Shown: in pieces, positions 14,879-23,114 of the stretch
Layout of the letters: each line of letters begins with the position of its first letter
Position numbering within the stretch: the first letter of the stretch is position 1
Source of the DNA: Streptomyces sp. NBC_00572
GTDB taxonomy: Bacteria > Actinomycetota > Actinomycetes > Streptomycetales > Streptomycetaceae
Length of the DNA: 37,780 bases
NCBI RefSeq assembly: GCF_026341815.1
Contig: NZ_JAPENX010000005.1
Span: 1 to 37,780, forward strand
Direction of reading: 5' to 3'
Translations under genes and position numbers: made by a program
Notes under the pieces: generated by a model
Seen by the model: the letters and a program-made list of their open reading frames with translations, nothing else
The model's database searches: none
What the model was told of the DNA's origin: nothing

Positions 14879-15595
14879 TCACCCGCCGGCGAGGCGCCGG
14901 TAGGTGTCGGGGTCGGAGCCGTACAGCTCGGCGCGCGCGGCGTAGTCCATGGCGGCGAACTGCTCGGCGGTCACGGCGCTCGGGCCGCTGGTGAAGTCGG
15001 CGCCGCCGCGCTGCGGGCCCTGGGGCTGCTGGGCGGCGAGGCGCGGGTTGGCCGTGACGGCGGCCGTGATCGCGGCCGTGACGGCGGCGGTGTCGGCCGG
15101 GTCGACGTTGGCGGTGGCGTCGGCGAACGCTCGGGAGTCGGCGAGTGCCATGGGGTCGCCGCCGGCGGCCGGGGCGAGGCTGTAGACAGCGAGGCGCAGC
15201 TCGGCGGCGCGGGTCCGGGCCTGCTGGGCGGTGAGCTGCTGCGTGAGCTGCTCGGCCGTGGCGGGCTTGTCGGCGCTCTCCGGGTCGATGACGGCCATGA
15301 GCTGCTTGATGAGATCGGTCTTGGCCTCGTCGGCGGCGCGGTGCTTGGCGGTGACCCGCTGGTTTCCCGCCTCCTGGCGCGCGCGGCTGAGTTCGTTCTG
15401 CAACCGGGCGATCGTGGCGGCCGGGTCCTCGCCGGGGGCCGGCGCGGCCGGGGCCGGGGCCGGGGGCGGGGTGGGCGCGGGGTTCGCGGTGGTCGGGTCC
15501 TGCCCGCCCGGCTGCGCAGTGGGGTCGCCGCCCTGGCCCGGGTCGCCGGTCGGGCCGGTCGACGGGGCGGTCGAGGTGGGGGTCGGGGTGCTCAT
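14879..15595 (-). CDS. Scaffolding protein
   Basis: 238 residues. It has a Pro/Ala/Thr-rich disordered first 60 residues, then a charged coiled coil (DPAATIARLQNELSRARQEAGNQRV) and helical C-terminal half with KTDLIKQLMAVIDPESADK and a terminal QFAAMDYAARAELYGSDPDTYRRLAGG. Disorder plus coiled coil plus position just before the coat gene is the standard profile of phage scaffolds, which guide shell assembly and are then lost. Confidence 0.85.
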   Translation of the reverse strand: MSTPTPTSTAPSTGPTGDPGQGGDPTAQPGGQDPTTANPAPTPPPAPAPAAPAPGEDPAATIARLQNELSRARQEAGNQRVTAKHRAADEAKTDLIKQLMAVIDPESADKPATAEQLTQQLTAQQARTRAAELRLAVYSLAPAAGGDPMALADSRAFADATANVDPADTAAVTAAITAAVTANPRLAAQQPQGPQRGGADFTSGPSAVTAEQFAAMDYAARAELYGSDPDTYRRLAGG

Positions 15596-15654
15596 GGTGT
15601 CGCCCTCCTGGGGTGACTCGGGGGGCCCGCTCCTGGCGGGCTCTGGACATGCGA

Positions 15655-15685
15655 AAGGGGCCCCTGCACCTGGCGGGGGCCCCTT
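15655..15685 (-). terminator. Hairpin before the scaffold gene
   Basis: AAGGGGCCCC (15655-15664) pairs perfectly with GGGGCCCCTT (15676-15685). It follows the stop of the Rmf-like gene (15707) on the minus strand and precedes the scaffold gene. Likely an attenuator or terminator that tunes capsid-gene levels. Confidence 0.6.
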
Positions 15686-15706
15686 CGGGGTGGTGCTGGT
15701 GTGCTG

Positions 15707-15871
15707 CTACTCGTCCGGCTCGGAGACCGGGCGGGCGGCGGCGTAGCCGCGGATCCACGCGGCCCGCAGGATGTCCATACGCGGGTACGGGCACACGGTC
15801 GGTGGGTTGCCCTTCCGTGCGGCGCGGTCGCCCTCCAGGAGGGCGCGGGTGATGTCCTCGCGGGCACCCAT
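15707..15871 (-). CDS. Rmf/CrpP-fold small protein
   Basis: A 54-residue reading frame from the ATG at 15869-15871, which follows the minor capsid stop by 3 bp. Key elements are EGDRAARKGNPPTVCPY at 13-29 and LRAAWIRGY at 35-43. This N-P-x-x-x-CPY ... AWxRGY pattern is that of ribosome modulation factor and the CrpP family. RMF dimerises 70S ribosomes in enterobacteria. In actinophages similar small proteins are seen without known function. Here it lies between the MuF-like capsid protein and the scaffold, an odd place for a ribosome factor. Confidence 0.75.
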   Translation of the reverse strand: MGAREDITRALLEGDRAARKGNPPTVCPYPRMDILRAAWIRGYAAARPVSEPDE

Positions 15872-15874
15872 CGG

Positions 15875-17854
15875 CTACCTCTTGTTCTGCTGGTCGGATT
15901 CGTTGTGCCGGGCGCCGGCGGCCCATCGCTGGGCCTTACCGGTGACCTGCTCGATGAACTCCGCCTGCGTGAGGCGGCCATGTTCGGCCCACCACTCTTT
16001 CAGCTCGTCCGACGCTCGCGCGTACGCGATACGGGCGGGACCGCTGAACAGGACGGCCGGGTTGATGCCGTCCGCCTTGGCCTTCTTGTTCAGGAGGTAG
16101 CCGTTACAGGCGTCCTCAGCGTCCGCGTACTGGCGCCATACGTACTCGTCGTACAGGGCGCGGGCCTCGCGGCGGGTGATGAGGTGCCGCTCGTCCTGGT
16201 CGCCGTCGTCCCCGCGACTGCGGGCGGCGGCGGCCTTCTTCACGGCCTCCCAGAACGCGGGGTCGCCGGCGCCCGGCTCGTCGGCGAGGGCGCCCCACCC
16301 GGCGGGGTCGGGGGCCGGGTCCATCACCTCGGCGAGGGCGTCGCGGTCGGCGAGCAGGTCGTCGACCGCGTTGCCCGTGACGGCCGGCGGCGGTAGCTCG
16401 ATGCCGTCGCGGCGGTCCATCTCGGCGGCAATCCTGAGCAGCTCGTCGGCGGTGGCGTGCTGCATCGCCCACGCGAGGTCATCGTCGCCGACGTCGGCGA
16501 GGTCCCCGGAGAGGTGGCCTCCGGGGAACAGGCGGTCGGCGCGCTCGGCGAGGTCGTCGAGGTCCCGGCGGTCCGCCTCGGCCTCGACGCGGGACAGGGC
16601 GCGCGCGTCTATGGGGCCCGACCGGACGGCGGCGGCGAGCTGCTCGTCGGTCATCTCCCGCATGGTGCGCTCGTCGCCGGACCACACCCGCGCGTTGTCG
16701 AGCTGGTCGGGCGTGACCGTGGCGCGCTGCTCGGGAAGGTTCCCGGCGCCGAGCTGCTCCCGGGTGCGATTGCGGCGCAGGTCGGGGTGGTCGGCGAGGT
16801 GCTGCCTCATGGCGGCCTGCCACTGGCGGGCCTTGGCCTCGGCGGCCTTGCGCCCCTGCTCGTCGACGGCGGCGGCGGCGCGGCGCTTGTACTTCCTGAT
16901 GTGCCGCTCGATCGCCCGCTGACGCTGGCCGGCCTCGTACCCATCCGGGTCCGGCTCGGCGTCGTCCACGCGGGTGAGGCCCGGGAGGTATGCGCTCACG
17001 CTGTGTCGGCAGTTGGGGTGCTGCAACCCCTTCTGTCGTGCCTCGTCGAGGGATCCGGCGACGCGCACGGTGACGGTCTCGCCGTCGCGGGTGGCGTGCT
17101 CGACCTCGACGTCGCGGGCGCCGGGCGAGCCACCCACGGTGAGTACCTGGCGCTCCCACGGGCGACAGAGGGGGCACTCGCGCGGCGAGTTGGAGACGAC
17201 CACTAGGTCGACCCCGGCGGTGGCGAGGGTCTGCATGTGGGCCTCGGTCGCGGCCCTGCCAACGCTGGTCCGTACGGCCATCTCCGCGTATGAGGTGAGC
17301 TGCCAGGGGCGGCCGGCCGCGTCGCGGAATCCGGTGATGCCCTTGTCGGCAAACGCGCGCATGGCGTCCTGTGTCGCCTGGCGGCGGGTGCCGGTGCCGA
17401 CGAGCGGCGTGGCGGTGACGTCGGCGACGACGGCGCGGTACTGGTCGTCGACGGCCCGCAGGATGCTGCGGTGGGTCGAGGTGAGGAGGCCGACCGTTTC
17501 GGCGGCGAGGCGGTCGACGGCCTGCGCCTGCGGTAGGACCTCGTCGACCATGCGCACGGCGTCGTCCGACAGGGCGCCGAGTTCGGCGACGGCGGCGCGG
17601 TGGCCGGTGTTGTACGCGTCGGCGATGGCGTCGTGCACGTCGAGGGTGACGGCCTGGCCAAGCTCGGTGACGACGGCCTGCGAGGCGCGCCGTACAGCGG
17701 AGAGGGCGGAGAGCTTCCGCTCGGCCCATCCAGGGGCGTCGAGCCCGTCGCCGAGCTGCCTGGCGATGATGGCCAGTAGGCGCAGTTCGGCGGCGACGTA
17801 CAGGTCACGGGTGCGCTCGGCGAGGGGCTCGACCATGCCCGGGTGGATCGGCAC
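15875..17854 (-). CDS. MuF-like minor capsid protein (Phage_min_cap2 type)
   Basis: 659 residues from a GTG at 17852-17854; an internal ATG at 17836 is possible, and no strong ribosome site separates them. The N-terminal ~300 residues have the minor capsid protein 2 layout: helical start, VRTSVGRAATEAHMQ, then ECPLCRPWERQ and KGLQHPNCRHSVSAYLPG. The Cys/His pair is the MuF hallmark. The remaining ~350 residues are charged and helical (RQLHL, RALSRVEAEADRRDLDDLAERADRLF), longer than typical. MuF proteins associate with the portal and can be injected with DNA; the C-terminal half might be such an internal protein. Confidence 0.8.
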   Translation of the reverse strand: MPIHPGMVEPLAERTRDLYVAAELRLLAIIARQLGDGLDAPGWAERKLSALSAVRRASQAVVTELGQAVTLDVHDAIADAYNTGHRAAVAELGALSDDAVRMVDEVLPQAQAVDRLAAETVGLLTSTHRSILRAVDDQYRAVVADVTATPLVGTGTRRQATQDAMRAFADKGITGFRDAAGRPWQLTSYAEMAVRTSVGRAATEAHMQTLATAGVDLVVVSNSPRECPLCRPWERQVLTVGGSPGARDVEVEHATRDGETVTVRVAGSLDEARQKGLQHPNCRHSVSAYLPGLTRVDDAEPDPDGYEAGQRQRAIERHIRKYKRRAAAAVDEQGRKAAEAKARQWQAAMRQHLADHPDLRRNRTREQLGAGNLPEQRATVTPDQLDNARVWSGDERTMREMTDEQLAAAVRSGPIDARALSRVEAEADRRDLDDLAERADRLFPGGHLSGDLADVGDDDLAWAMQHATADELLRIAAEMDRRDGIELPPPAVTGNAVDDLLADRDALAEVMDPAPDPAGWGALADEPGAGDPAFWEAVKKAAAARSRGDDGDQDERHLITRREARALYDEYVWRQYADAEDACNGYLLNKKAKADGINPAVLFSGPARIAYARASDELKEWWAEHGRLTQAEFIEQVTGKAQRWAAGARHNESDQQNKR

Positions 17855-17965
17855 ATCGCCCCCTACTCTAATTGAGTGATTATGTGGTCGGTCCGCGCAT
17901 GGTCAGTTGTATATCACCGTCAGCTGTTTCATTGTTTCGCCTAACATGCCGAATGTGAGTTCGCG

Positions 17966-18418
17966 ATGAATCAGCCTGCGCGGAGAGTGCCCAAAACGCT
18001 TACAGTCGCCATTGACGATGCGAGCCAATTGACCGAGAGGCTGCATACGGAAACAAGCAAATTGGTGCGCAAAATCCGTCGCTATAGCGCGGCGTCTGCA
18101 ATCGTCAGTGCCGTTACCGGGCTCGGCGTCTGGCCTGTCATTTCGCAGAGTCCCCAGCTTGTGGCGCAAGTGGTGGTATCGGTCGTGTCCTTTATCTCTG
18201 CTGCACTAATTGCGTTGCCGACTGCTCTGGGAATGCGTGAGCAGTTGGAAAGAATGATCAGCCTCAGCGAGGAATGCGGCCTTGCGCATAATGATTTGCT
18301 GGATGTCAAGGAGGGGTGGGTGTCAGGTTCGAAGGGCCTACCGGACGTGAAGGAATCGATTCAGAAGCTTCGCGCCGCCAAGGTTAAAAAATCCACATTG
18401 GGGCTGAAGGACGAATAG
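17966..18418 (+). CDS. Two-TM SLATT-like membrane protein (moron)
   Basis: 150 residues, ATG without a recognisable ribosome site. An N-terminal basic, amphipathic helix (about 10-38) leads to TM1 at about 40-60 (YSAASAIVSAVTGLGVWPV) and TM2 at about 65-88 (LVAQVVVSVVSFISAALIALP). A cytoplasmic helix (about 90-150) with LERMISLSEECGLAHNDLLD and a Lys-rich end follows. This layout resembles SLATT two-TM effectors of bacterial defence systems. The gene is on the opposite strand to the structural genes around it. Its codons are clearly less GC-rich than its neighbours (AAA, AAT, GTT, TTG, ATT are frequent), pointing to transfer. It is probably lysogen-expressed; a defence or superinfection role is inference, and other small 2-TM proteins could look alike. 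Confidence 0.7.
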   Translation: MNQPARRVPKTLTVAIDDASQLTERLHTETSKLVRKIRRYSAASAIVSAVTGLGVWPVISQSPQLVAQVVVSVVSFISAALIALPTALGMREQLERMISLSEECGLAHNDLLDVKEGWVSGSKGLPDVKESIQKLRAAKVKKSTLGLKDE

Positions 18419-18476
18419 ATTTCGCGGCCAATTCGCGACGTCGGTGTTGACTTCGCTCTGTCTACATGGCAGCTGG

Positions 18477-19976
18477 TTAGGCCGACATAGGGAATGTGGC
18501 AACCGGATCCGGCGCGGCGGCGCCAGTCTCGGCGAGAATCGCGGCGACCTCGGCCGCGACGGCAGTGTCGTCCCAGTCCGGATGCAGAATCTTCACCCGC
18601 GTCTTGGTGGACGCGGACTCGGCCCGCTTGAGCAGGTCGAGCGTGGTGGCGGTCTGCTGCTCCGACTCGGCGACCCCGTCCCCGAAATCGACGGTCACCG
18701 GCTGGGTGAGGTCGTTTCGGCGGCCGAAGTGCGCGTTGTCGAGGGCGAGGAGGGTCGTCACCTGCTCGGCGATGCCGTAGCGGAAGTAACCGGCCTTCTT
18801 CCGGCGAGTGACCATGCTGCGTTGGTCGCGGGACTCGGATTCGGTTGCGGTGATCGGCTGCCCGCCGCCCTCCAGCCCGAACGACTGGGCCGAGTAGCCG
18901 GCGGACTGGGCGGCCTGTCGCATGATCGCCTCGGCGGTCCGCTGGTGCTCCTCGACCCGGATGGCGAACTGGGACAGGGTGATGCCGCCGCCCTCGTTCG
19001 GGGGCATGTTCAGCTCGTCGTAGACCTCGCGGTCGAGGTCGAACGTTGCGCCCCGGCCGGGGCCGTCGTCGCGCAGGTAGCCACGCGGGACGATCAGGCG
19101 TGCGCGGGCGAGCAGGATGTCGCGCATCCATGACGTCCAGACCTCATCGAGGCTGGCGAACTGGTCGTACAACGGCGCCCCGTAGTCGGACCGGCCGAGG
19201 GGGCTTCCCCGGTAGAGGCGGTTCGGGAGCATGTTGGGGACGTATGACGCGGTGAGCTGCGGGATGCCCGTGTTCACGGTGGCGCCGTTCGCCCCGGCGC
19301 CGTCGAGGTCGAGGGACTCGACCAGGGCGGCGGTGTCCGGGTGCTCGGTGAGCGGCACGCGGCGGCCCACGTCGTTCGGGGTGCCCTCGTAGAGAGCGTG
19401 CTCGACCTCGCCCGGGGCGTGGCGCTCCATGTGGCGCCACACGGTGGACTGGGTCGAGCCGGTGAGTTCACGCCAGAAAGTCACGGCCCGCAGGATGCCG
19501 AGGAAGAACTCGGGCACGGCGCGGTCCGGCTGCACGACGGTGAGAAGGGGCCTGTCCGGGGCTACTTCCCGGTCCCATGTCGAGCGGAGATAGACCCCGG
19601 ACATGGCGGCGGCCTGCTCGCCGGCGGACAGGAGGACCTGTTGCACGCGGCCGAGGTCGAGCAGCTCGTCGAGGCGGGTCTGAGTCTCGGCGCTGCCGAT
19701 GCTGATGGCCGGCATGTCGGCGAACAGGAGGTCGGCGCTCGTGGCGGCGATGTCGCCGGCGAGGGGGACGTGCAGGCGCCTGTCCCGCTCGGGGGTGTGG
19801 TCGACGGACCGGCGCCCCCACTGGTTCCGGCGGATGTTGGGCTGCGGGGCGTGCTCGTAGACGGCGGAGAGCCGGCGCTTGTCGCCGGAGTACCAAGCGT
19901 CGTCCACGCGCATCTGGGCGTAGACGGGGGCCCATTCCGGGGGCGGCCACGGGGCGCCGTTCTCAGGAAGTGCCAT
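18477..19976 (-). CDS. Portal protein (SPP1 gp6-like)
   Basis: 499 residues; ATG at 19974-19976 after GAGGAGGTGAGC. It begins with the portal-like MALPENGAPWPPPEWAPVYAQM. It includes SVDHTPERDRRLHVPLAGDIAATSADLLFADMP, then long helices for the crown and clip, for example YDELNMPPNEGGGITLSQFAIRVEEHQRTAEAIMRQAAQSAGYS, which is characteristic of Gp6-type portals. The dodecameric portal is the DNA entry and exit pore. It sits in normal order after the large terminase, but a plus-strand gene separates the two. Confidence 0.88.
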   Translation of the reverse strand: MALPENGAPWPPPEWAPVYAQMRVDDAWYSGDKRRLSAVYEHAPQPNIRRNQWGRRSVDHTPERDRRLHVPLAGDIAATSADLLFADMPAISIGSAETQTRLDELLDLGRVQQVLLSAGEQAAAMSGVYLRSTWDREVAPDRPLLTVVQPDRAVPEFFLGILRAVTFWRELTGSTQSTVWRHMERHAPGEVEHALYEGTPNDVGRRVPLTEHPDTAALVESLDLDGAGANGATVNTGIPQLTASYVPNMLPNRLYRGSPLGRSDYGAPLYDQFASLDEVWTSWMRDILLARARLIVPRGYLRDDGPGRGATFDLDREVYDELNMPPNEGGGITLSQFAIRVEEHQRTAEAIMRQAAQSAGYSAQSFGLEGGGQPITATESESRDQRSMVTRRKKAGYFRYGIAEQVTTLLALDNAHFGRRNDLTQPVTVDFGDGVAESEQQTATTLDLLKRAESASTKTRVKILHPDWDDTAVAAEVAAILAETGAAAPDPVATFPMSA

Positions 19977-20062
19977 CGGTGCTCACCTCCTCGGCCATCA
20001 ACGCTTTGTTGATCGCGGTCAACCTGGGCATTTACGTGAACTCCGCATCGGAAGAGTGATCG

Positions 20063-20326
20063 GTGCGTTACCGTCGGTGCCCGGAAAGGAGAAGACACGA
20101 TTATCGAAATGAGTCATCAATCGTGTTTAACTCCACTAATCACCGCAAATGCACCGTAGTGATTCTGCTGCTGGCCAGCCTTGTTGCTGCCCTGCTCGCC
20201 GGGATCGGATGGTCGCTGCTCGGTGGTGAACCGCTGGCTGCTGTGGCGGCAGGAGGTGCAGCGTTCGCCAGTTGCTTCGGCATCGGCCTGGGCGCTGCTA
20301 CCTACCTGCGCGAACAGGGCAGTTAG
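20063..20326 (+). CDS. Small two-TM membrane protein (moron)
   Basis: 87 residues if the GTG at 20063 is used; a later GTG at 20123 gives 67 residues. The first 29 residues are basic and Cys-containing. TM1 is at about 30-52 (CTVVILLLASLVAALLAGIGW) and TM2 at about 57-82 (EPLAAVAAGGAAFASCFGIGLGAATYL). It lies on the plus strand between the minus-strand portal and large terminase genes, and its first third is AT-richer than the surroundings. No family recognised. Start choice is uncertain because ribosome site strength does not favour either. Confidence 0.6.
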   Translation: MRYRRCPERRRHDYRNESSIVFNSTNHRKCTVVILLLASLVAALLAGIGWSLLGGEPLAAVAAGGAAFASCFGIGLGAATYLREQGS

Positions 20327-20344
20327 CGGAGCGGAGGGGCGGTC

Positions 20345-21637
20345 TTACGGGGCTGCCCCTCCGTTGCGTTGGTGAACTGTGAGCAGGTGGCGCCACTCGT
20401 GCGCGGTGGAGTGCACGGCGTACCTGAGCGCGTCGACGCTGTGGTCGTCGACCTTCATGGGGGCGTCCTCGCCGCGCTCGGTGGCCTTCGGATCCCATGA
20501 GTAGCCGGGGAGTTCGGAGAGCAGGCCGGCGCATGACGAGTGGACGAGCAGGCGGTCGGCGGCGAGCAGGCTGGACACGGACCGGATGCCGTCGCTGACG
20601 GCGTTGGTCGCCTTGGCGGGGCTGCTGTGGCCGTCGGCCCACATCTGCGTGTGGAAGCTGGCGGCGGACGGGTCGATGAACGTCCACTCCGGCAACACGC
20701 CCCTTGGCGCGGTGTCGGGCGCGCCCGGCGGCCGGTAGGTGGCGAGCCATGTGCGGACGGCGTCGCTGTACTGGGCGTCGGTGAGCTGCCGGCGGGTCGC
20801 GCGGGAGTCGTGCCGGTACTCGGAGCAGGCGTACAGGCGGCCGTCGACACTGAGGCCGAGGAGGATGGCCGAGAAAGGGTTGGTCGTGCCGTAGTCGATG
20901 CCGACCCAATACCGGCGCATGTCCGGCAGGGTGTCGACGACGTGCCGGGCCTCGTCCCACATGCCATAGACGGCGCCCTCGGCAACCACCCATGCCCCAT
21001 CGATCATGCGGCGTTTCCACAGACCGACGTACTCGGCGGCGAGGGAAGCGACGTACTCGGCGGAGAGGCTCGGGTTGTCGGCGAGGCGGAAGTGCCACGC
21101 CCTGAGGTTCAGCTCGGCGGCGCGGTCGAGGTATCCGACCTTGAGCCAGTGCCGCGGGCTGTCGGGGTTCGTGGTGGCGAACAGGCGCGCCCCCGGGGCG
21201 CTGAGACGCGCGAGTAGCTGCGTCCAGAACCCTTCGGGTACGAGCGTCGCCTCGTCGACGTACGCAAGCTGCGCGGTGAGGCCGCGCAACCGGCCTTCGG
21301 ACTTGGCGTCGTTGGCGCCGATCAGGTGGACGGTGCGGCCGAGGATGGTGGCCGTGGTCGACCCGCGGGTGTGCACGACGTGCCGGGCGAGGGGGCCGAA
21401 CAGTAGCGGGTCCTGGAGGGGCTCCAAGACGTTCCGCTCGATGGTCTGGATGGTCTTCCCGGCGATCAGGATGAGGCCGGACGGTCCGGCGCCGGCTACG
21501 GCGATGACGAACGCGAGCAACGACGCAATCGTCTTCCCGGACCGGACGGAGCCGTGCCACAGGTTGATGCGCGCGGTGGCGCGGCCGATCGAACGGAGCT
21601 GCTTACGGGACAGGGGGAGGGGGATGTCGGGGAGCAC
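20345..21637 (-). CDS. Terminase large subunit
   Basis: 430 residues; GTG at 21635-21637 after GAGGGGGTGAGC. Walker A is GSVRSGKT (29-36) and Walker B LAYVDEA (124-130). The RNase H-like nuclease begins at GIDYGTTNP (247-255, D248) and ends with DDHSVDALRY, a metal-binding acidic pair. It resembles the PBSX/SPP1-type large terminases common in actinophages. It pumps and cuts the concatemeric genome together with the small subunit just upstream. Confidence 0.93.
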   Translation of the reverse strand: MLPDIPLPLSRKQLRSIGRATARINLWHGSVRSGKTIASLLAFVIAVAGAGPSGLILIAGKTIQTIERNVLEPLQDPLLFGPLARHVVHTRGSTTATILGRTVHLIGANDAKSEGRLRGLTAQLAYVDEATLVPEGFWTQLLARLSAPGARLFATTNPDSPRHWLKVGYLDRAAELNLRAWHFRLADNPSLSAEYVASLAAEYVGLWKRRMIDGAWVVAEGAVYGMWDEARHVVDTLPDMRRYWVGIDYGTTNPFSAILLGLSVDGRLYACSEYRHDSRATRRQLTDAQYSDAVRTWLATYRPPGAPDTAPRGVLPEWTFIDPSAASFHTQMWADGHSSPAKATNAVSDGIRSVSSLLAADRLLVHSSCAGLLSELPGYSWDPKATERGEDAPMKVDDHSVDALRYAVHSTAHEWRHLLTVHQRNGGAAP

Positions 21638-21656
21638 TGCTCACCCCCTCGATGGG

Positions 21657-22175
21657 CTATCCGCCGTCCTCGCCGGGGTCGTCCGCGAAAGCCCCTGTGA
21701 GGGCCTCTCCGAGACTGCCGAGCATCGAGCGGACCTGTCCGGCGTCGGCGCCGCCCTCGGCGGGCTGTAGGCGCATCGACTGCTGAATCGCGGTGGCGGT
21801 GGCGCTCATGATCTGTCGCTGATCGGCGAACCGGGGGCGGGCAAGGTTGGCGGTCTGCCAATCGCCCTCGCGGCCAGCGAACTCGCCAATCTCGCACGGC
21901 TCCCAGAGCTGCGCCCGGAGCTTCTCGGCGTCCTGGTGGAGGGTCTCGGCGAGGGCCTGGCGGCGGGCGGCGAGGTCGATGCGGCGGGCCTCGGTGGCGG
22001 CGACTACCTCGGGGCCGCGGGCAAAGCTGAGCGGCGGCTCGAACGCGGCGGCGATCTTGCTTACGGTCGAGGAACTGCGGTTGATCTTGCGGGCGATGTC
22101 GTTGCGGGACATGCCCTCGGCGTGGAGGGCCTTGACCTGCTCCCGGTCTCTGTCGGTGATGGGTCGGGCGGCCAC
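21657..22175 (-). CDS. Terminase small subunit
   Basis: 172 residues; GTG at 22173-22175 after GAGGAGGTGAGCC. The N-terminus is a clear HTH (DREQVKALHAEGMSRNDIARKINRSSSTVSKIAAAFE) as in small terminase DNA-binding domains. The middle is a long helix (EARRIDLAARRQALAETLHQDAEKLRAQLW), fitting the oligomerisation coil. The C-terminal acidic tail (LTGAFADDPGEDGG) may contact the large subunit. First gene of the late packaging cluster. Confidence 0.85.
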   Translation of the reverse strand: MAARPITDRDREQVKALHAEGMSRNDIARKINRSSSTVSKIAAAFEPPLSFARGPEVVAATEARRIDLAARRQALAETLHQDAEKLRAQLWEPCEIGEFAGREGDWQTANLARPRFADQRQIMSATATAIQQSMRLQPAEGGADAGQVRSMLGSLGEALTGAFADDPGEDGG

Positions 22176-22206
22176 GGCTCACCTCCTCGCCGAGGGCGGA
22201 CATGGG

Positions 22207-22242
22207 GACGGCCCGGCTCCCTGGTGAGGGGGCCGGGCCGTC
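22207..22242 (-). terminator. Terminator after the lipoprotein gene
   Basis: GACGGCCCGGC (22207-22217) pairs perfectly with GCCGGGCCGTC (22232-22242). It lies between the lipoprotein stop (22253) and the small terminase start, so the lipoprotein forms its own transcription unit, as expected for a lysogenic-conversion gene. Confidence 0.75.
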
Positions 22243-22252
22243 GGTGTGCGGA

Positions 22253-22654
22253 TCAGGTGTTGCAGAAACCGGACTTCTTGAGTGCCTCGTTGATGGACTT
22301 GCCCTGGGCTTCCGTGGTCGTGACGTCCTTGTAGGTGAAGCGCTGGGAGGCGGTCCAATCCAGCTTGGACCCGCCGCCGTTGATGGCCTGGCACTGGTTC
22401 CGGGCCGCGTCTACGGCCTTGTCCTCGTAGCGGACGGTGCCGGGGGCTACGGCCTTAAGGGCGGCGAGGAGGTCGGCGCGGACCTGGCCGGTGGGCTTCG
22501 GCGGCAGACCGGACTTCGGGACGGCGGCGGAGGTGGTGGGCGCCGTCGCGGTGGCGGACAGCTTGGCGTCGGGTGCGGTCTCGTCGCCGCTGCACGCGGA
22601 GAGGGCGAGCAGGGTGGCGGCGGACAGGACGGCGGCGATGGCGGTGCGCTTCAC
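22253..22654 (-). CDS. Secreted lipoprotein (lysogenic conversion candidate)
   Basis: 133 residues with a GTG at 22652-22654. A basic N-terminus and hydrophobic core end in the lipobox L18-S19-A20-C21, so it is lipidated at C21 and anchored outside. A Thr/Ala-rich linker leads to a ~75-residue domain with two Cys (RNQCQAI, SGFCNT) likely joined by a disulfide. The gene has its own terminator and precedes packaging genes. Phage lipoproteins such as Ltp of TP-J34 block infection by related phages; a similar role is possible but not shown. Confidence 0.75.
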   Translation of the reverse strand: MKRTAIAAVLSAATLLALSACSGDETAPDAKLSATATAPTTSAAVPKSGLPPKPTGQVRADLLAALKAVAPGTVRYEDKAVDAARNQCQAINGGGSKLDWTASQRFTYKDVTTTEAQGKSINEALKKSGFCNT

Positions 22655-22834
22655 GGTGTTCCCCTGGACGTACGGATGGGTCACTGGTGTGACTCGCGAG
22701 ACGCAAGGGGGGTTGTGCAGGCATTCGTACACCTTCGCCCCGGGGTTCGCCGTTGACCGTCATCTCTTGCCCGAAAGGCGCACCAGGAGGTCCGACGGAA
22801 CAATGGCAGGGAGGACCCTGAGCCGGAGGCCGCT

Positions 22835-23050
22835 ATGTTCGATAAGCCGGGTGAACGTGAAGCTTTGGAACGTGCAGCAGACACGGCACTGTCCGAGAAT
22901 CGGCCCGTGGTCGTTGAGGGCTTTGGGCTGGTCGTGGCACCCGACACGATCATGACGGAAGCTATGGCCAACAACCAGCCCATCACGGAGACGTGGAAGT
23001 TGCGCCGCCTAGATGGACGCTCGGTGCACATATACAAGTGGACCGAGTGA
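22835..23050 (+). CDS. Small hypothetical protein (71 aa) on the plus strand
   Basis: ATG follows GGAGGCCGCT. The sequence opens MFDKPGEREALERAADTALSENRPVVVEG and ends with LRRLDGRSVHIYKWTE, an alpha then beta pattern without membrane or Cys features. It is divergent from the lipoprotein (180 bp apart) and converges on the HTH gene that ends at 23115. No family recognised; its isolated orientation suggests independent expression in the lysogen. Confidence 0.65.
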   Translation: MFDKPGEREALERAADTALSENRPVVVEGFGLVVAPDTIMTEAMANNQPITETWKLRRLDGRSVHIYKWTE

Positions 23051-23114
23051 CCGTTTCCGGGCACGCCGGGGACGGCCCGATTAGATCACGGAACGGTAAC
23101 GGCGCGCAACGTGA

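Noticed and set aside
14042..15616. Plus-strand 524-codon open frame opposite capsid and scaffold genes
   Set aside because: It is an antisense frame created by the GC-rich third positions of real minus-strand genes; Gly/Val-rich and without a plausible ribosome site or domains.
20108..20158. 16-codon plus-strand frame starting ATGAGTCATC
   Set aside because: The nearby AAGGAG is too far (about 17 nt) and the frame is very short; it overlaps the likelier two-TM gene.
23052..23114. Inverted GATCACG/CGTGATC between converging genes at 23050 and 23115
   Set aside because: Only 7-bp arms with a long loop; not convincing as terminator or operator.
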